A DNA stretch of 64,000 nt from Psychrobacter aquimaris (GCF_016107525.1 NZ_JABASR010000014.1:24726-88725), one strand, 5' to 3'. Numbered from the stretch's first letter, positions 48,441-60,079 are shown. Notes: generated from the sequence alone by a model not told the origin. A program made the numbers and translations.

Positions 48441-48636
48441 CCCGTCAGTTTAAACCGTGTTTAATGACAAGAAGCCTAAACACTGTTAACAGGAAAAACA
48501 CGAGAAATCCTGAGCCAGCCAGTAAGATATAAAAAGCGAAGAATAGACAAGACAGACCCTAATGTTTATTCTATAAAACCGCTGTCGCAATGCTATTAAT
48601 TTTGATCAATATATAAATATAATAGGAATACTGGCC

Positions 48637-49644
48637 ATGAAGGATGCAAATAAGCACGCACAATATAATAAAAACAGTCAAAAAATAAATAATGAAAGCG
48701 TGGTTAATAATACTGCTAGCAAAGTAGGGATCTTAAAATTCATGGGCGTCGCTGCCTTAGCATTAGGTAGCGTTGCGCTAGCTACCCAGAATGCACAGGC
48801 CCTATCGCCACTCGCTATCGTCAATGGCATTACTTCTAGTGGCGGCGTTGGCGTCAGCAAAAACATTCTCTATGGTGATGAACCCAATCAAGATTTGGAT
48901 ATTTATTATCCCAAGCCATTAGCACAAGCGATGAAAGCCCAAAACGCTATCACTGATAGTGCGATTAACGACAGCTATCCAATGGTGGTGTTTGTCCACG
49001 GTGGCTCATGGGAGAGTGGTAATAAAGAACAGTATGCCTTTGTCGGTCAGAGTTTGGCGCAAGCAGGTTATGTTACCGCTGTGATTAATTATCGTAAAGC
49101 GCCTGAGCATGTATACCCTGATTATGTCAAAGATACGGCGCAAGCGATTGCTTGGAGTATCAATAATGCTCCTAGCTTACATGCTGATCCTAAACGCTTG
49201 GCGGTAATGGGACATTCTGCTGGTGCATTTAACGCGGTTGCAGCGGTCGCCAATGAAGATTTTTTAGCGCCTTATGGTATTAAGCCAAAGGATATTACAG
49301 CGGTCGTTGGTATTGCTGGTCCTTATAGTTATGACTTCCGTAAATTTGATAGCGCCACCGCCTTTGCTGCTGATGCTACGCCAGATGAGGTGATGCCAGA
49401 CCGTCAAATTAAAGGTGAGCAGCCACCGTATTTATTGTTGACTGCCGAAAAAGACAAAGTGGTGTATGCGACCAACACTACTAAAATGACCAAAGCGTTG
49501 CAAGAGGCTGGCGTCACCGTGGAAAACGGTGAAATAAAAGGTGCCAGTCATGCGACCAGTATTGGTGCGATGGCACCGCCGCTACGTTGGGTCAATGATG
49601 TACGCGCGCAAGTACTGACGTACTTGGATAAAATGCTCAAATAA
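48637..49644 (+). CDS. exported alpha/beta-hydrolase (carboxylesterase-like)
   Basis: A 335-aa protein with an N-terminal signal or anchor (hydrophobic about 30-52, ending near AQALSPL). The hydrolase fold has the oxyanion motif FVHGGSWESGNKEQY (HGG), the nucleophile elbow GHSAGAFNA and the catalytic His in GASHATSIGAM, plus Asp in TAEKDKVV. The HGG motif and layout fit the hormone-sensitive lipase/BD-FAE-like esterases. The substrate is unknown. ATAGGAATA lies before the ATG. It stands alone. Confidence 0.85.
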   Translation: MKDANKHAQYNKNSQKINNESVVNNTASKVGILKFMGVAALALGSVALATQNAQALSPLAIVNGITSSGGVGVSKNILYGDEPNQDLDIYYPKPLAQAMKAQNAITDSAINDSYPMVVFVHGGSWESGNKEQYAFVGQSLAQAGYVTAVINYRKAPEHVYPDYVKDTAQAIAWSINNAPSLHADPKRLAVMGHSAGAFNAVAAVANEDFLAPYGIKPKDITAVVGIAGPYSYDFRKFDSATAFAADATPDEVMPDRQIKGEQPPYLLLTAEKDKVVYATNTTKMTKALQEAGVTVENGEIKGASHATSIGAMAPPLRWVNDVRAQVLTYLDKMLK

Positions 49645-49766
49645 TGGATGGCAATCAGAAGTTAGGTGCAGTTGCGTAAGACAGTACTGTAAGATGCTTA
49701 AACTCTTGTTATAATGTCGTCACTTTAAATCTATACCCTATCTGACACTTTAAGGCAGAATATTCT

Positions 49767-50018
49767 ATGAGCATGAACGCTGACGATTTGATTGCATTTT
49801 TACAGACTCACTTCCCAGACGCTTTTATTCAAGCTGCCAATCAAGGTAATAAGTTTGATGTACGCGTGGTTGATGCCAGTTTTGAAGGTAAGCGTGCCGT
49901 GCAACGTCAGCAAGCGATCTATGCGTTAGTCAATGATAAGATTGCCAGTGGCGATATTCATGCGCTCAATATTCAAGCATTGACGCCTGCTGAATGGGAC
50001 GTTCAGTCAAAAGGCTAG
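49767..50018 (+). CDS. ibaG: BolA-family protein (IbaG-like)
   Basis: An 83-aa BolA-fold protein. BolA/IbaG proteins partner with monothiol glutaredoxins in iron-sulfur trafficking and stress responses. KFDVRVVDASFEGKRAVQRQQAIYALVNDKI carries the family helix-turn pattern and the conserved FxGKxxVxRQ segment typical of IbaG placed upstream of murA. The position, 106 bases ahead of murA in the same direction, is standard in gammaproteobacteria. The ribosome site before the ATG is weak. Confidence 0.9.
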   Translation: MSMNADDLIAFLQTHFPDAFIQAANQGNKFDVRVVDASFEGKRAVQRQQAIYALVNDKIASGDIHALNIQALTPAEWDVQSKG

Positions 50019-50112
50019 ACCGTTATACATATGATTGGGCTTGTTAGACTGGCCATTACATTGGCGTGGTTTGATTGGTCTGATTTTCACTATTTTTAAT
50101 ACTCATCGCTAG

Positions 50113-51393
<1,281 letters not shown>

Positions 51394-51436
51394 TACCGAT
51401 TGGCCTAATACGGAAAGTTTAGCCACATACCACTAA

Positions 51437-51457
51437 AAGCCCCCTTCAGCGGGGGTG
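51437..51457 (+). other. GC-rich hairpin in front of hisG
   Basis: GCCCCC-TTCA-GCGGGGGT forms a strong short stem 40-50 bases past the murA stop. It looks like a murA terminator that has lost its T run, and a GTG hisG start candidate lies in its right arm. Confidence 0.55.
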
Positions 51458-51484
51458 TTAACTGCACATGGACACGATGTCATT

Positions 51485-52180
51485 ATGACTTACGCAAGCA
51501 ATAGCCTACCAAATGATGGTTTATTAAATGAAGTAAATGATGAGTTTTCAGGCTTAACACTGGCCTTATCAAAAGGCCGTATTCTAGAAGAAACTATGCC
51601 ACTGCTACGCGCAGCTGGTGTTGAGTTGTTAGAAGATCCTGAAGCCTCACGCAAACTTATTTTTCCAACCTCAAACCCGAATGTACGTGTATTGATTTTG
51701 CGTGCCAGTGATGTGCCAACCTACGTTGAACATGGCGCGGCTGACTTTGGGGTGGCGGGTAAAGATGTGTTGCTTGAGCATGGTGCCAATCACGTTTATG
51801 AGCTGCTTGATTTGAAAATTGCTCAGTGTAAGCTGATGACCGCTGGTGTAAAAGATGCGCCGCTACCCAATCGTCGCCTACGGATTGCGACTAAATACGT
51901 CAATGTCGCCCGTGCTTACTTTGCGAGCCAAGGTCAGCAAGTCGATGTGATTAAACTGTATGGCTCTATGGAGCTTGCGCCGTTGGTCGGATTGGGTGAT
52001 TTAATTGTCGATGTGGTTGATACAGGTAATACGTTACGCGCAAATGGTCTTGAAGCTCGCGATCATATTTGTGATGTGTCCTCACGCCTGATCGTCAATC
52101 AAGTCAGCTACAAGCGTAAATTTGTATTACTTGAGCCGATTTTAGATAGCTTCAAAAACAGTATTGCCAGCACTTCATAA
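51485..52180 (+). CDS. hisG: ATP phosphoribosyltransferase, short (HisZ-dependent) form
   Basis: First enzyme of histidine synthesis; joins ATP and PRPP. The 231-aa protein contains [22 protein letters not shown], the PRPP-binding [19 protein letters not shown] and lacks the C-terminal ACT-like regulatory domain of long HisG. Short forms need HisZ as regulatory partner; hisZ is not in this window. I take the first ATG (51485, [11 protein letters not shown]); a GTG at 51455 in frame adds 10 residues but lies inside a hairpin. The 23-residue lead before LTLALSKGR is longer than usual. hisD and hisC follow. Confidence 0.94.
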   Translation: MTYASNSLPNDGLLNEVNDEFSGLTLALSKGRILEETMPLLRAAGVELLEDPEASRKLIFPTSNPNVRVLILRASDVPTYVEHGAADFGVAGKDVLLEHGANHVYELLDLKIAQCKLMTAGVKDAPLPNRRLRIATKYVNVARAYFASQGQQVDVIKLYGSMELAPLVGLGDLIVDVVDTGNTLRANGLEARDHICDVSSRLIVNQVSYKRKFVLLEPILDSFKNSIASTS

Positions 52181-52257
52181 ATTAATTCTTAATGAATCAA
52201 TGCCTTATGGAACGATGTCAATCATTGGTAGTCTTAAGTATTGTCATGCAAATTTTT

Positions 52258-52307
52258 AAACCAGTTTAGCGCTATAAGATAGATATAGCGTGCTAAACTG
52301 GTTTTGT
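52258..52307 (+). terminator. hairpin between hisG and hisD
   Basis: AAACCAGTTTAGC and GCTAAACTGGTTT form a 13-bp stem, with an inner CTAT/ATAG step, followed by TGTTAT. The T run is short, so termination may be partial, and hisD may have its own promoter. Confidence 0.7.
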
Positions 52308-52456
52308 TATATTTGCTTGCCAGAAAGTATGAGGTTAGTATAATCTGAAGCAGCTAACCATAAAAATCTGGTATATCAGCCCTTGCAGTTATTATTAATA
52401 CTCAATACGCCTTGTTTTTACATCGTTAATTTTCAGCTTAGATATAGGATTAGGTC

Positions 52457-53752
52457 ATGCGCCAACTAAGTACCCAAGATGCCGATTTTGACAGTCAATT
52501 GACAGAGTTACTTGCCTTTGAAACCGTCAATGATGCCGATTTATTAAAGACCGTTGATGACATCATCGCGCAAGTTCGTCATGATGGCGATCGGGTCGTA
52601 CTGGCGTTAACTCAGCAATTCGATCAGCATCCAGCAACGACGATGCAAGAGCTAGAGCTGTCTAAAGAGGCGCTTGCTGAAGCGTTTGCGAGTCTTGACG
52701 ATACAGTGAAAGCAGCATTGACCACCGCAGCGACGCGTGTGCAGACTTTTCATGAGCGCCAAGTGCAAGAAACTTGGCAGTATGAAGACGAGCTTGGCAA
52801 TCGCTTGGGTCAAAAAGTCACGGCACTTGATCGAGTAGGCATCTATGTACCTGGTGGTCTGGCCTCTTATCCGTCTTCTGTATTGATGAATGCCATTCCT
52901 GCTAAAGTGGCTGGCGTTACTGAAGTCATCATGGTGGTGCCAGCGCCAAAAGGCGTGCTCAATCCATTGGTGTTAGCCGCCGCACATTTGGCCCAAGTCG
53001 ACCGTGTCTTTACCATTGGTGGTGCGCAAGCAGTTGCTGCATTGGCATACGGTACAGAAACGATTCCAGCCGTGGATAAAATCACTGGCCCTGGCAATAA
53101 ATATGTCGCTGCCGCCAAGCGCGCAGTATTTGGTCAAGTTGGGATTGATATGATTGCTGGCCCTTCTGAAGTATTGGTCTATGCAGAGGGCGAGGCGCAA
53201 GACCGTGCTGATTGGCTGGCGATGGATTTATTGTCACAGGCTGAGCATGATCGCATTGCCCAAGCCATCTTTGTTACGACCAGTAAACAGCAGCTTGCAG
53301 ACGTAGCGGCAGAAATTGAAAAAGCGCTAGCAGAATTGCCAAAAGCTGATATCGCTCGTGATTCGCTAAAAAACCGTGGCGCACTTATTTTAGTCAAAGA
53401 CCGCGCGGAAGGTATGGCCGTGATTAATCGGGTTGCTCCTGAACATTTAGAGTTGTCTGTTGATCATCCTGATGCGCTACTCAATGACATTCGTCATGCA
53501 GGTGCTATTTTCATGGGACGTCACACGCCTGAGGCGATTGGTGACTACTGCGCAGGACCCAATCACGTGTTGCCAACATCTGGCACCGCGCGTTTTTCTT
53601 CACCGCTTGGTGTTTATGATTTCCAAAAGAAATCCTCTATTATTTATTGTACTGAAGCTGGTAGTAAACCATTGGCAAAGACCGCAGATATTTTAGCGCA
53701 ACGTGAGGACTTAGAAGCCCATGCACGCTCAGCCCGTTATCGTTATCAGTGA
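52457..53752 (+). CDS. hisD: histidinol dehydrogenase
   Basis: Zinc-dependent, NAD-linked oxidation of L-histidinol to L-histidine, the last two steps of the pathway. Family landmarks are DRVGIYVPGGLASYPSSVLMNAIPAKVAG, TIGGAQAVAALAYGTE, DKITGPGNKYVAAAKR, AGPSEVLV, LLSQAEHD (Glu/His active-site region) and EAIGDYCAGPNHVLPT. At 431 aa it has the standard length. GGATTAGG precedes the ATG. hisC is 88 bases downstream. Confidence 0.97.
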   Translation: MRQLSTQDADFDSQLTELLAFETVNDADLLKTVDDIIAQVRHDGDRVVLALTQQFDQHPATTMQELELSKEALAEAFASLDDTVKAALTTAATRVQTFHERQVQETWQYEDELGNRLGQKVTALDRVGIYVPGGLASYPSSVLMNAIPAKVAGVTEVIMVVPAPKGVLNPLVLAAAHLAQVDRVFTIGGAQAVAALAYGTETIPAVDKITGPGNKYVAAAKRAVFGQVGIDMIAGPSEVLVYAEGEAQDRADWLAMDLLSQAEHDRIAQAIFVTTSKQQLADVAAEIEKALAELPKADIARDSLKNRGALILVKDRAEGMAVINRVAPEHLELSVDHPDALLNDIRHAGAIFMGRHTPEAIGDYCAGPNHVLPTSGTARFSSPLGVYDFQKKSSIIYCTEAGSKPLAKTADILAQREDLEAHARSARYRYQ

Positions 53753-53840
53753 TGTATGTGGTGTGATTTAGCATTTACTTTTGAATTGTACTTTTGAGAT
53801 TTATATTTAATAATTTATGTGGCTAATAGTAGGATAACTT

Positions 53841-54974
53841 ATGAGTGAGTTAAAGATAGACACCAGACTTTGGTCATCTAAAGCGCGTAATTTGTCACCT
53901 TACGTTCCTGGTGAGCAGCCTCAACATGAAAATTTATGCAAACTAAATACCAACGAAAACCCATTCCCACCGTCACCAAAAGTAGGCGAGGCAATTGCAA
54001 AGGTTCTAGAGCAGCAAGCGGATGATCTGCGTTTATATCCAGCGCCTGAGTCTGATGATTTGCGTGCCGCATTGGCACAACTCTATGATATTGATATCAA
54101 CCAAGTATTCGTTGGCAATGGCTCTGATGAAGTATTGGCACTAGTATTTGCCAGCTTTTTCTTAAAAGAGCGACCTGTTTTAGCACCCGATATCAGCTAT
54201 AGTTTCTATCCCGTATATGCGCAGACCTTTGGTATCGAGCTGATACAAATTGCCTTGGAAGAAGATTTTAGTATTGATCCTGATGCTTATCGCCAGCCTT
54301 GTAGCGGTATCATTATTGCCAATCCAAATGCCCCAACTGGACTGCTATTATCGCTTGCCGATATTCGTAAGCTGGCTAGTGAGCATTCCAATGCTGTGAT
54401 TGTAATTGATGAAGCTTATATTGATTTTGCGCGGGCAGCTGACGGCAGTTCAGATGTAGAAATTTCAGCAGTGAGTTTAATCAATGAGTTTGACAACATT
54501 CTTGTGACACAAACCTTTTCAAAGTCACGTTCGCTTGCTGGATTACGTGTCGGTATGGCTTTTGGCAATGCCTCATTGATTGAAGCCTTAACACGTATGA
54601 AAAACAGCTTTAATAGCTATCCACTGGATAAGCTGGCTCAAGCAGGTGCGACTGCCAGTGTATTGGATGTCCAGTATTTTACCCAGACCTGCCAGCAAGT
54701 CATCGATTTACGCCACTCTCTGACAGCAGAGCTGACAGTGTTAGGTTTTGATGTGTTGCCATCGCATGCCAACTTTGTTTTTGCTCGTCCGAAAGATGGT
54801 AATGCCAATACGGTAGCGAATGCGTTACGTGAGCAAGGCATCATCGTCCGTCATTTTGACAAACCACGCATCAATGAGTATTTGCGTATCACTACCGGTA
54901 CAGCAGAGCAAAACAGCCGTTTGATAGATGCTTTACAAGCGTTGCAGAAAGAGGCTGATATTATTGCTGATTAG
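53841..54974 (+). CDS. hisC: histidinol-phosphate aminotransferase
   Basis: PLP enzyme that transaminates imidazole acetol phosphate with glutamate. The PLP Lys is in TQTFSKSRSLAGLRVG, preceded by the cofactor contacts NPNAPTG and VIDEAYIDFA. NTNENPFPPSP near the N-terminus is the HisC substrate signature. Length is 377 aa. AGGATAAC precedes the ATG. The gene closes the hisG-hisD-hisC set and shares a terminator with the convergent pabB. Confidence 0.96.
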   Translation: MSELKIDTRLWSSKARNLSPYVPGEQPQHENLCKLNTNENPFPPSPKVGEAIAKVLEQQADDLRLYPAPESDDLRAALAQLYDIDINQVFVGNGSDEVLALVFASFFLKERPVLAPDISYSFYPVYAQTFGIELIQIALEEDFSIDPDAYRQPCSGIIIANPNAPTGLLLSLADIRKLASEHSNAVIVIDEAYIDFARAADGSSDVEISAVSLINEFDNILVTQTFSKSRSLAGLRVGMAFGNASLIEALTRMKNSFNSYPLDKLAQAGATASVLDVQYFTQTCQQVIDLRHSLTAELTVLGFDVLPSHANFVFARPKDGNANTVANALREQGIIVRHFDKPRINEYLRITTGTAEQNSRLIDALQALQKEADIIAD

Positions 54975-55027
54975 TATCTCGTTCGTGATTTAAATTTTGA
55001 TAATTGAATTACGATGCTTGTATTGAT

Positions 55028-55064
55028 AAAAAGCCTGCCAACATTCATGTTGTGCAGGCTTTTT
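55028..55064. terminator. bidirectional terminator
   Basis: AAAAAGCCTGC and GCAGGCTTTTT with an inner ACA/TGT step around TTCA, between convergent hisC and pabB. Confidence 0.92.
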
Positions 55065-55098
55065 GATGGATTTCTTTGGTCATACTTTTAGAAAAACC

Positions 55099-56805
55099 TT
55101 AAGTGTATTTGTTGATATTGTCTTGAGTTAAAACACTTAACAGGTTACCGACTTTATCCAAACACTCTTGATATTCAGCATCACAGTCAGAGGCGACAGT
55201 GATGCCACCACCTGCCCATAAGCTGATATGTCTTTTTTTATCCAACTCATTATTTGGCATGGTGTTAGCTTGCAGCGTACGAATCAGTACATTCCACTGA
55301 CCAGTACCATCAAAGTTCATATAGCCTAATGTGCCGCAATAAGCACCGCGCGGTGCAGTTTCTAGCTCAGATATAATTTCAACCGCCCGCTTTTTTGGTG
55401 TGCCAGTAATCGAGCCAGCAGGCAAACTACCAAACAAAACGGCGAGTGGGTGAGTGTTCGTCTGTAATTCTGCGGTAATGGTGCTGACCATATGATGTAC
55501 ATTACTAAAGCTTTCAATCGCGAATAACTTCGGCACTTTTACGCTGCCTATCTTGGCATATTTACCCAAGTCATTACGCAATAAATCGACAATCATCACG
55601 TTTTCGGCGCGATCTTTTTCACTATTGGTCAGTTGCTGTTTATAAGCATTGTCTTGTTGAATATTGGTGCTGCGTGGCATGGTCCCTTTGATGGGCTTAG
55701 TGATGATATGGTGCTTGCCAGTATCGATATCCTTGGTAAATGTAAAAAACAACTCAGGCGAGCAGCTTAGTAATTCAAACGGATGCTGGGAGGTATTGTC
55801 TTTGATTTCATGGTTAAAGTGATTAACCGCTAAGTATCCGGCAAAAGGTGCTTGGGTGTTACGATGCAAAGCAGGTAAATAATCAATCAGCATCGGCAAA
55901 GTGCCATTATCGCTGGGATTATGATCAAAAAAACCTTGCCATTCTTGGGTTAGGTTGATTTGATAACAGTCGCCTTGCTGTAGATAGTTTTGGGTTTGAT
56001 TGAATGCTTGTTGATAGTCTTGTTTGCGCCATCGTGATTTTAATACTAAAGGAGCAGGCAGTGGTGATGTTGTAAGTTGCGATTTATTGAGACAGTCATC
56101 AGCCAGCTTTTTCTCTGCTATATCTAAATAAGAGACAAGTGCCGTGATCATTTTGTTTTTTTGCTGATCATCAAAGTCGTTTTCAGAGTCGTTAACAGTT
56201 GCATTTATCGTTAATTTCCAACCCGCATTGCCATGATTTTCTTCAGGTGTTAGATAAATATCATAATGTCCTAATACGGCACAAGGCTGTGCTGCCCGTT
56301 CAATTTTGGCGGCTGGGCTTAGCTCATAAGCCGCAATATCATAACCAATAAAACCTATCAAGCCATGATGATAATTCGACGCTTTATCAGTTTTTTTAGC
56401 TAAAAGGCGACTGTTAGCAGCACCGTCATACATTTGACTATAACTGATTAATTCATCTTGCCAGTCGCTATAACTCATATAAGTGATAGTGATATCATTG
56501 TGAACGGCGTCACGGCAGGTCTTTGTGACTTGATAAAGGGCTGCTTGTTCGTTCGAATTTGACGTTTTTTCAGCGCAATCATAAACAGACCAGCTTACTC
56601 TTGGCAATAAGCCAATCACTGGTCGACCATCATTGTTGAGCCAAACCAATTGCCAGTTTGCCTCAGTATCTTGTGCGATTAAATACTGCTGTAGCACAGG
56701 CAGTAATTCTGCAGCCGATAGGTCACCAAAACGCCAGCTAGGTTTAGTAGCTGGCGATGGGTCAGAAATTGTCTGCTCAGTTTTGAGAGGATGTGCTGCG
56801 AGCAT
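55099..56805 (-). CDS. pabB: aminodeoxychorismate synthase component I
   Basis: Makes 4-amino-4-deoxychorismate for folate together with PabA. The chorismate-binding C-terminus has ITKPIKGTMPRS, the PIKGT form that marks PabB rather than TrpE, then NVMIVDLLRNDLG, FGSLPAGSITGTPKKRA and APRGAYCG. At 568 aa it is about 115 longer than E. coli PabB: the N-terminal region (about 1-220) is expanded with several polar loops. It starts two bases after the fabB stop, so both form one operon. The start ATG has no clear separate ribosome site and may rely on coupling. Confidence 0.93.
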   Translation of the reverse strand: MLAAHPLKTEQTISDPSPATKPSWRFGDLSAAELLPVLQQYLIAQDTEANWQLVWLNNDGRPVIGLLPRVSWSVYDCAEKTSNSNEQAALYQVTKTCRDAVHNDITITYMSYSDWQDELISYSQMYDGAANSRLLAKKTDKASNYHHGLIGFIGYDIAAYELSPAAKIERAAQPCAVLGHYDIYLTPEENHGNAGWKLTINATVNDSENDFDDQQKNKMITALVSYLDIAEKKLADDCLNKSQLTTSPLPAPLVLKSRWRKQDYQQAFNQTQNYLQQGDCYQINLTQEWQGFFDHNPSDNGTLPMLIDYLPALHRNTQAPFAGYLAVNHFNHEIKDNTSQHPFELLSCSPELFFTFTKDIDTGKHHIITKPIKGTMPRSTNIQQDNAYKQQLTNSEKDRAENVMIVDLLRNDLGKYAKIGSVKVPKLFAIESFSNVHHMVSTITAELQTNTHPLAVLFGSLPAGSITGTPKKRAVEIISELETAPRGAYCGTLGYMNFDGTGQWNVLIRTLQANTMPNNELDKKRHISLWAGGGITVASDCDAEYQECLDKVGNLLSVLTQDNINKYT

Positions 56806-56807
56806 AG

Positions 56808-58043
56808 TTAGGCGTCAAACTTTTTGATGATTAATGTGGCATTAGTACCGCCAAAGCCAAAGCTGTTGCTCATTAGCGTCTCAAGCTTGGCTTCACGCAT
56901 TTCGGTAACAATATCAAAGCCTTCAGCCGCAGGGTCTAAATTATCAACATTGATACTGGGCGCAATGAAGCCTTCTTGTAGCATCAATAAGCAATAGATT
57001 AATTCTTGCGCACCAACGGCACCAAGGCTATGACCTGTCATAGATTTGGTAGAGCTGATCGCAGGTACTTTACTGATATCGTTATTAAATACTTTGGCTA
57101 TTGCTTTAAGCTCAGTGATGTCACCTAACGGCGTGCTGGTACCGTGGCTGTTGATATAATCGACAGTTTGCAAACCAGCTTCGGCTAGTGCTTGTTGCAT
57201 ACAGCGGACGGCACCTTCACCACTTGGCGCAACCATTTCAGCGCCATCAGAGCTGGCACCATAACCGACGATTTCAGCTAATATGTTGGCACCACGTGCT
57301 TGTGCATGCTCTAGACTTTCAACCACTACCATCGCACCACCAGCAGCAATTACGAAGCCATCACGGTCTTTATCATAAGCTCTTGAGGCGCGCTGCGGTG
57401 TCTCATTATACTGCGTACTGACTGCACCCATCGCATCAAACATACAAGACTGTGTCCAATGTTCCGCTTCGCTACCACCCGCGAGTATCACATCGGCTTT
57501 GCCTAACTGAATAAGTTCAGCCGCATGACCGATACAATGGGTTGAGGTGGCACAAGCAGAGGTTAAAGAGTAGGAGACGCCTTGGATTTTTAAACCTGTT
57601 GCCAGTGCCGCTGATACTGAGCTGCCCATCGTTTTTGGCACAGCCATCGCGCCGACACCGCGCAGACCTTTTTCACGCATGGCATCTATGGCATTGACAA
57701 TATTCTCTGTCGATGCGCCGCCCGAGCTTGCGACCACGCCCACGCGTGGATTATTATTGACAGTTTCAAGCGACAAACCAGACTGCTCAATGGCGTTTAA
57801 AGCACTGACATAAGCGTATAGACTGGCATCACTAAAAAACCGTTTCAATTTACGATCGATACCACTGGTATCAAGCGTTGACTGGTCGATACTACCGCTA
57901 ACGTGTGATTTAAACCCATGCTCAGCATAGGCCTCATTAAATGTAATGCCAGACTGCCCTTGCTTAAGAGCGGCAGTAACTGTGGCCATATCATGTCCGA
58001 TACAAGAGACGATCCCTGCTCCAGTGATAACAACGCGGCGCAT
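56808..58043 (-). CDS. fabB: 3-oxoacyl-ACP synthase I
   Basis: Decarboxylating condensing enzyme of type II fatty acid synthesis; FabB also elongates the unsaturated branch. The Cys-His-His triad is Cys in [14 protein letters not shown], His in [11 protein letters not shown] and His in [25 protein letters not shown] closes the C-terminus. Length is 411 aa. The sequence is FabB-like rather than FabF-like ([19 protein letters not shown]); without fabA nearby this is by motif only. AAGGAATAG precedes the ATG; pabB follows two bases downstream. Confidence 0.95.
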   Translation of the reverse strand: MRRVVITGAGIVSCIGHDMATVTAALKQGQSGITFNEAYAEHGFKSHVSGSIDQSTLDTSGIDRKLKRFFSDASLYAYVSALNAIEQSGLSLETVNNNPRVGVVASSGGASTENIVNAIDAMREKGLRGVGAMAVPKTMGSSVSAALATGLKIQGVSYSLTSACATSTHCIGHAAELIQLGKADVILAGGSEAEHWTQSCMFDAMGAVSTQYNETPQRASRAYDKDRDGFVIAAGGAMVVVESLEHAQARGANILAEIVGYGASSDGAEMVAPSGEGAVRCMQQALAEAGLQTVDYINSHGTSTPLGDITELKAIAKVFNNDISKVPAISSTKSMTGHSLGAVGAQELIYCLLMLQEGFIAPSINVDNLDPAAEGFDIVTEMREAKLETLMSNSFGFGGTNATLIIKKFDA

Positions 58044-58565
58044 ATTCTATTCCTTATGAGTAACGATTTTTCACAATTACTTTTAGTAATCGTTTTTAGG
58101 TATTTATTTCTATTATTTAATATTAAGTCTCTTTAAGGATAATTTCTCTTCAAAGAGCGTCTTGAGCGTCAAAGCCTTATTTTACAATCATTATGACGAT
58201 CATAGTAAAACGATATGCTTTGTAACTGATTAGCTATAAACTGATTGTCTATAAATAGAAGTACAAGTGTACTTTGAGTTATGGCACATGATAACGTATC
58301 GAGCGCCCAAAATCTTTGTACAAGTGCAAAATAACGACAAAATCGCACTTGCTGTCTAGAGCTACCTAAAAAGAAAGTTTGATTTAAGGCAGCTGGCATA
58401 ATGGTGCCAATCATAGATTAAGCGATACTTTTGGATACAAAATTTGTGATTGCAATAACATTGTTCGCACTGACATCGATTATAGTGATTGACTAGAATG
58501 GCACATCTATTATTATAAACCGCTCACAATAAAACAAAATGAATCATCACATTAAGGACATCACG
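58044..58565. other. divergent region fabB/EcsC
   Basis: About 520 bases. Two local inverted repeats share a CAAGTG core: AAGTAC-AAGT-GTACTT (58259-58274) and CAAGTGC...GCACTTG (58321-58327, 58345-58351). AAGGACATCACG is the ribosome site of the EcsC gene. No gene is seen. Confidence 0.45.
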
Positions 58566-59753
58566 ATGGCGAAGCGTAGCACTCTCTCTAAAGGTATCAC
58601 TACCGTTGGCTCTTTTACTCGCAATAACTTAGAGCGCATGGGCGCTATGATTGATAGCATGAATGCTAAGACTGGCAAACCGCGTCAATACAAAGCCGTC
58701 AACCTAGGCGATGAAGATTATCAGCAGGATTTGTTCCGTGAGCAAACGTTAAAAGCCACTCAGCAATTATTAGGACCACGTTTTGCCACTTACGGTAAAT
58801 ATGCCAAAAAAGTAGTACCGAATAGTTTTTTTCAGTCGACGGTCGATGGTGCTTTTGCACAATTGGCAAATCTTGCCTCTAATTGGAGTCAGATTGATTT
58901 ACCTGATGAGCATCGTTTCGCCAATATCGCAAACTTAGACGATGCAGAGCGTTATGCACTAGCCACTGATATCGCCAATCAGAATCGTGCATTGGCAACA
59001 ATAGGGGGTTTAACAGGTTTGGCTGGGCTGCCTGGTTTACTGGCTGATACACTGTGGCTGTTATTGGTGTCATTACGTACCGTCTATCAGTTGGGTGCTG
59101 TCTACAATAAACCCCTCACAGGTAAGCAAGGCGTCAAGATGGCTTATGAGCTGCTAGCAAATGCTGATCTGAGCAAGATGCAAGAAAAACAAGCATTACT
59201 GGCAGGTATTGGTATCGGTAAAGGCTTACTGGATAATGCCCAAAGCAGTGGTCTACACAATGAGCTCAAAAACCTAGGTCTAAAAAATAAAAACGTAAAT
59301 TTCTACGCAGAGCAAGTTGACAGTATTGCCAGTCAGGTCGGTATCGACTTGGATCAAATTAACTTATCGTGGATACGCCGCTTCTTACCAGCCACTGCAG
59401 TGATTATCGGTATGCGTTATAATAGCCAGCTCATTGATGAAGTGATTGGCGTGGCTCAAGCGACTTTTGCACCAGAAGCCAAGCTTGCCAACCGTGCAAT
59501 CACTGATGATAGCGGTAGTGAAGCTAAGGTAAACAAAACCGCTGACAACGATAAGCAGAAAGATGCTGAGAAAGAGTCAGGCAAGGATACAGATAACAAG
59601 AAAGATACTGCCGAAGAAAAAGACAGTCATCAAGAAGCTGATAAAAAGGTCGTAAAAGAAGCGCAGCAAAACGACGACAATGATAAGAAAAGCAGTCAGA
59701 ATAAATCCTCTGACAGCAAAGCAAACAAGACGGTTAACAAGAAAAGTAAATAA
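58566..59753 (+). CDS. EcsC-family protein with charged C-terminal tail
   Basis: A 395-aa protein of the EcsC family. The conserved part (about 60-300) includes GGLTGLAGLPGLLADTLWLLLVSLRTVYQLG, a Gly/Leu-rich hydrophobic hairpin, then KMAYELLANADLSKMQEKQALLAG. The last 80 residues are almost only Lys, Asp, Glu, Ser, Asn and Gln (DNDKQKDAEKESGKDTDNKK), with no fold. EcsC proteins are of unknown function; the hydrophobic hairpin suggests membrane or lipid association. The ATG at 58566 has AAGGACATC before it and is preferred to 58539. Confidence 0.83.
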   Translation: MAKRSTLSKGITTVGSFTRNNLERMGAMIDSMNAKTGKPRQYKAVNLGDEDYQQDLFREQTLKATQQLLGPRFATYGKYAKKVVPNSFFQSTVDGAFAQLANLASNWSQIDLPDEHRFANIANLDDAERYALATDIANQNRALATIGGLTGLAGLPGLLADTLWLLLVSLRTVYQLGAVYNKPLTGKQGVKMAYELLANADLSKMQEKQALLAGIGIGKGLLDNAQSSGLHNELKNLGLKNKNVNFYAEQVDSIASQVGIDLDQINLSWIRRFLPATAVIIGMRYNSQLIDEVIGVAQATFAPEAKLANRAITDDSGSEAKVNKTADNDKQKDAEKESGKDTDNKKDTAEEKDSHQEADKKVVKEAQQNDDNDKKSSQNKSSDSKANKTVNKKSK

Positions 59754-60079
59754 GAATACCTAAACAATCACCTCTAAGTGTTTTCTTTCTTAAGCCAGCT
59801 TATGTCATTAATGATCATGATCTGGATATCTACTGCTAATTTTGGCGATATTGTCTTCTGTCTCTTGAAAAACTAGATAGTATCGCCATTTAGTGTTTAT
59901 AAATTGCTATTTATTTATAATTAAACATCCTATCATAAGTCATTCGTCACGCTACTTTCGATGTACTGTATGACAACCTACTTTTTAGCTGATTTTTAAC
60001 TGAAAATAGATAAAGTGTTATAGTAGTAGGGTGAATGCATATCTATCAAATGTTGTAAAGCACAACCACGCATAAGTGG
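59754..60079. other. intergenic region before the str promoter
   Basis: About 325 A+T-rich bases between the EcsC gene and the rpsL promoter, with no gene or strong hairpin. CACAACCAC...GTGGTTG (60061-60083) is a short inverted repeat overlapping the promoter. Confidence 0.45.
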
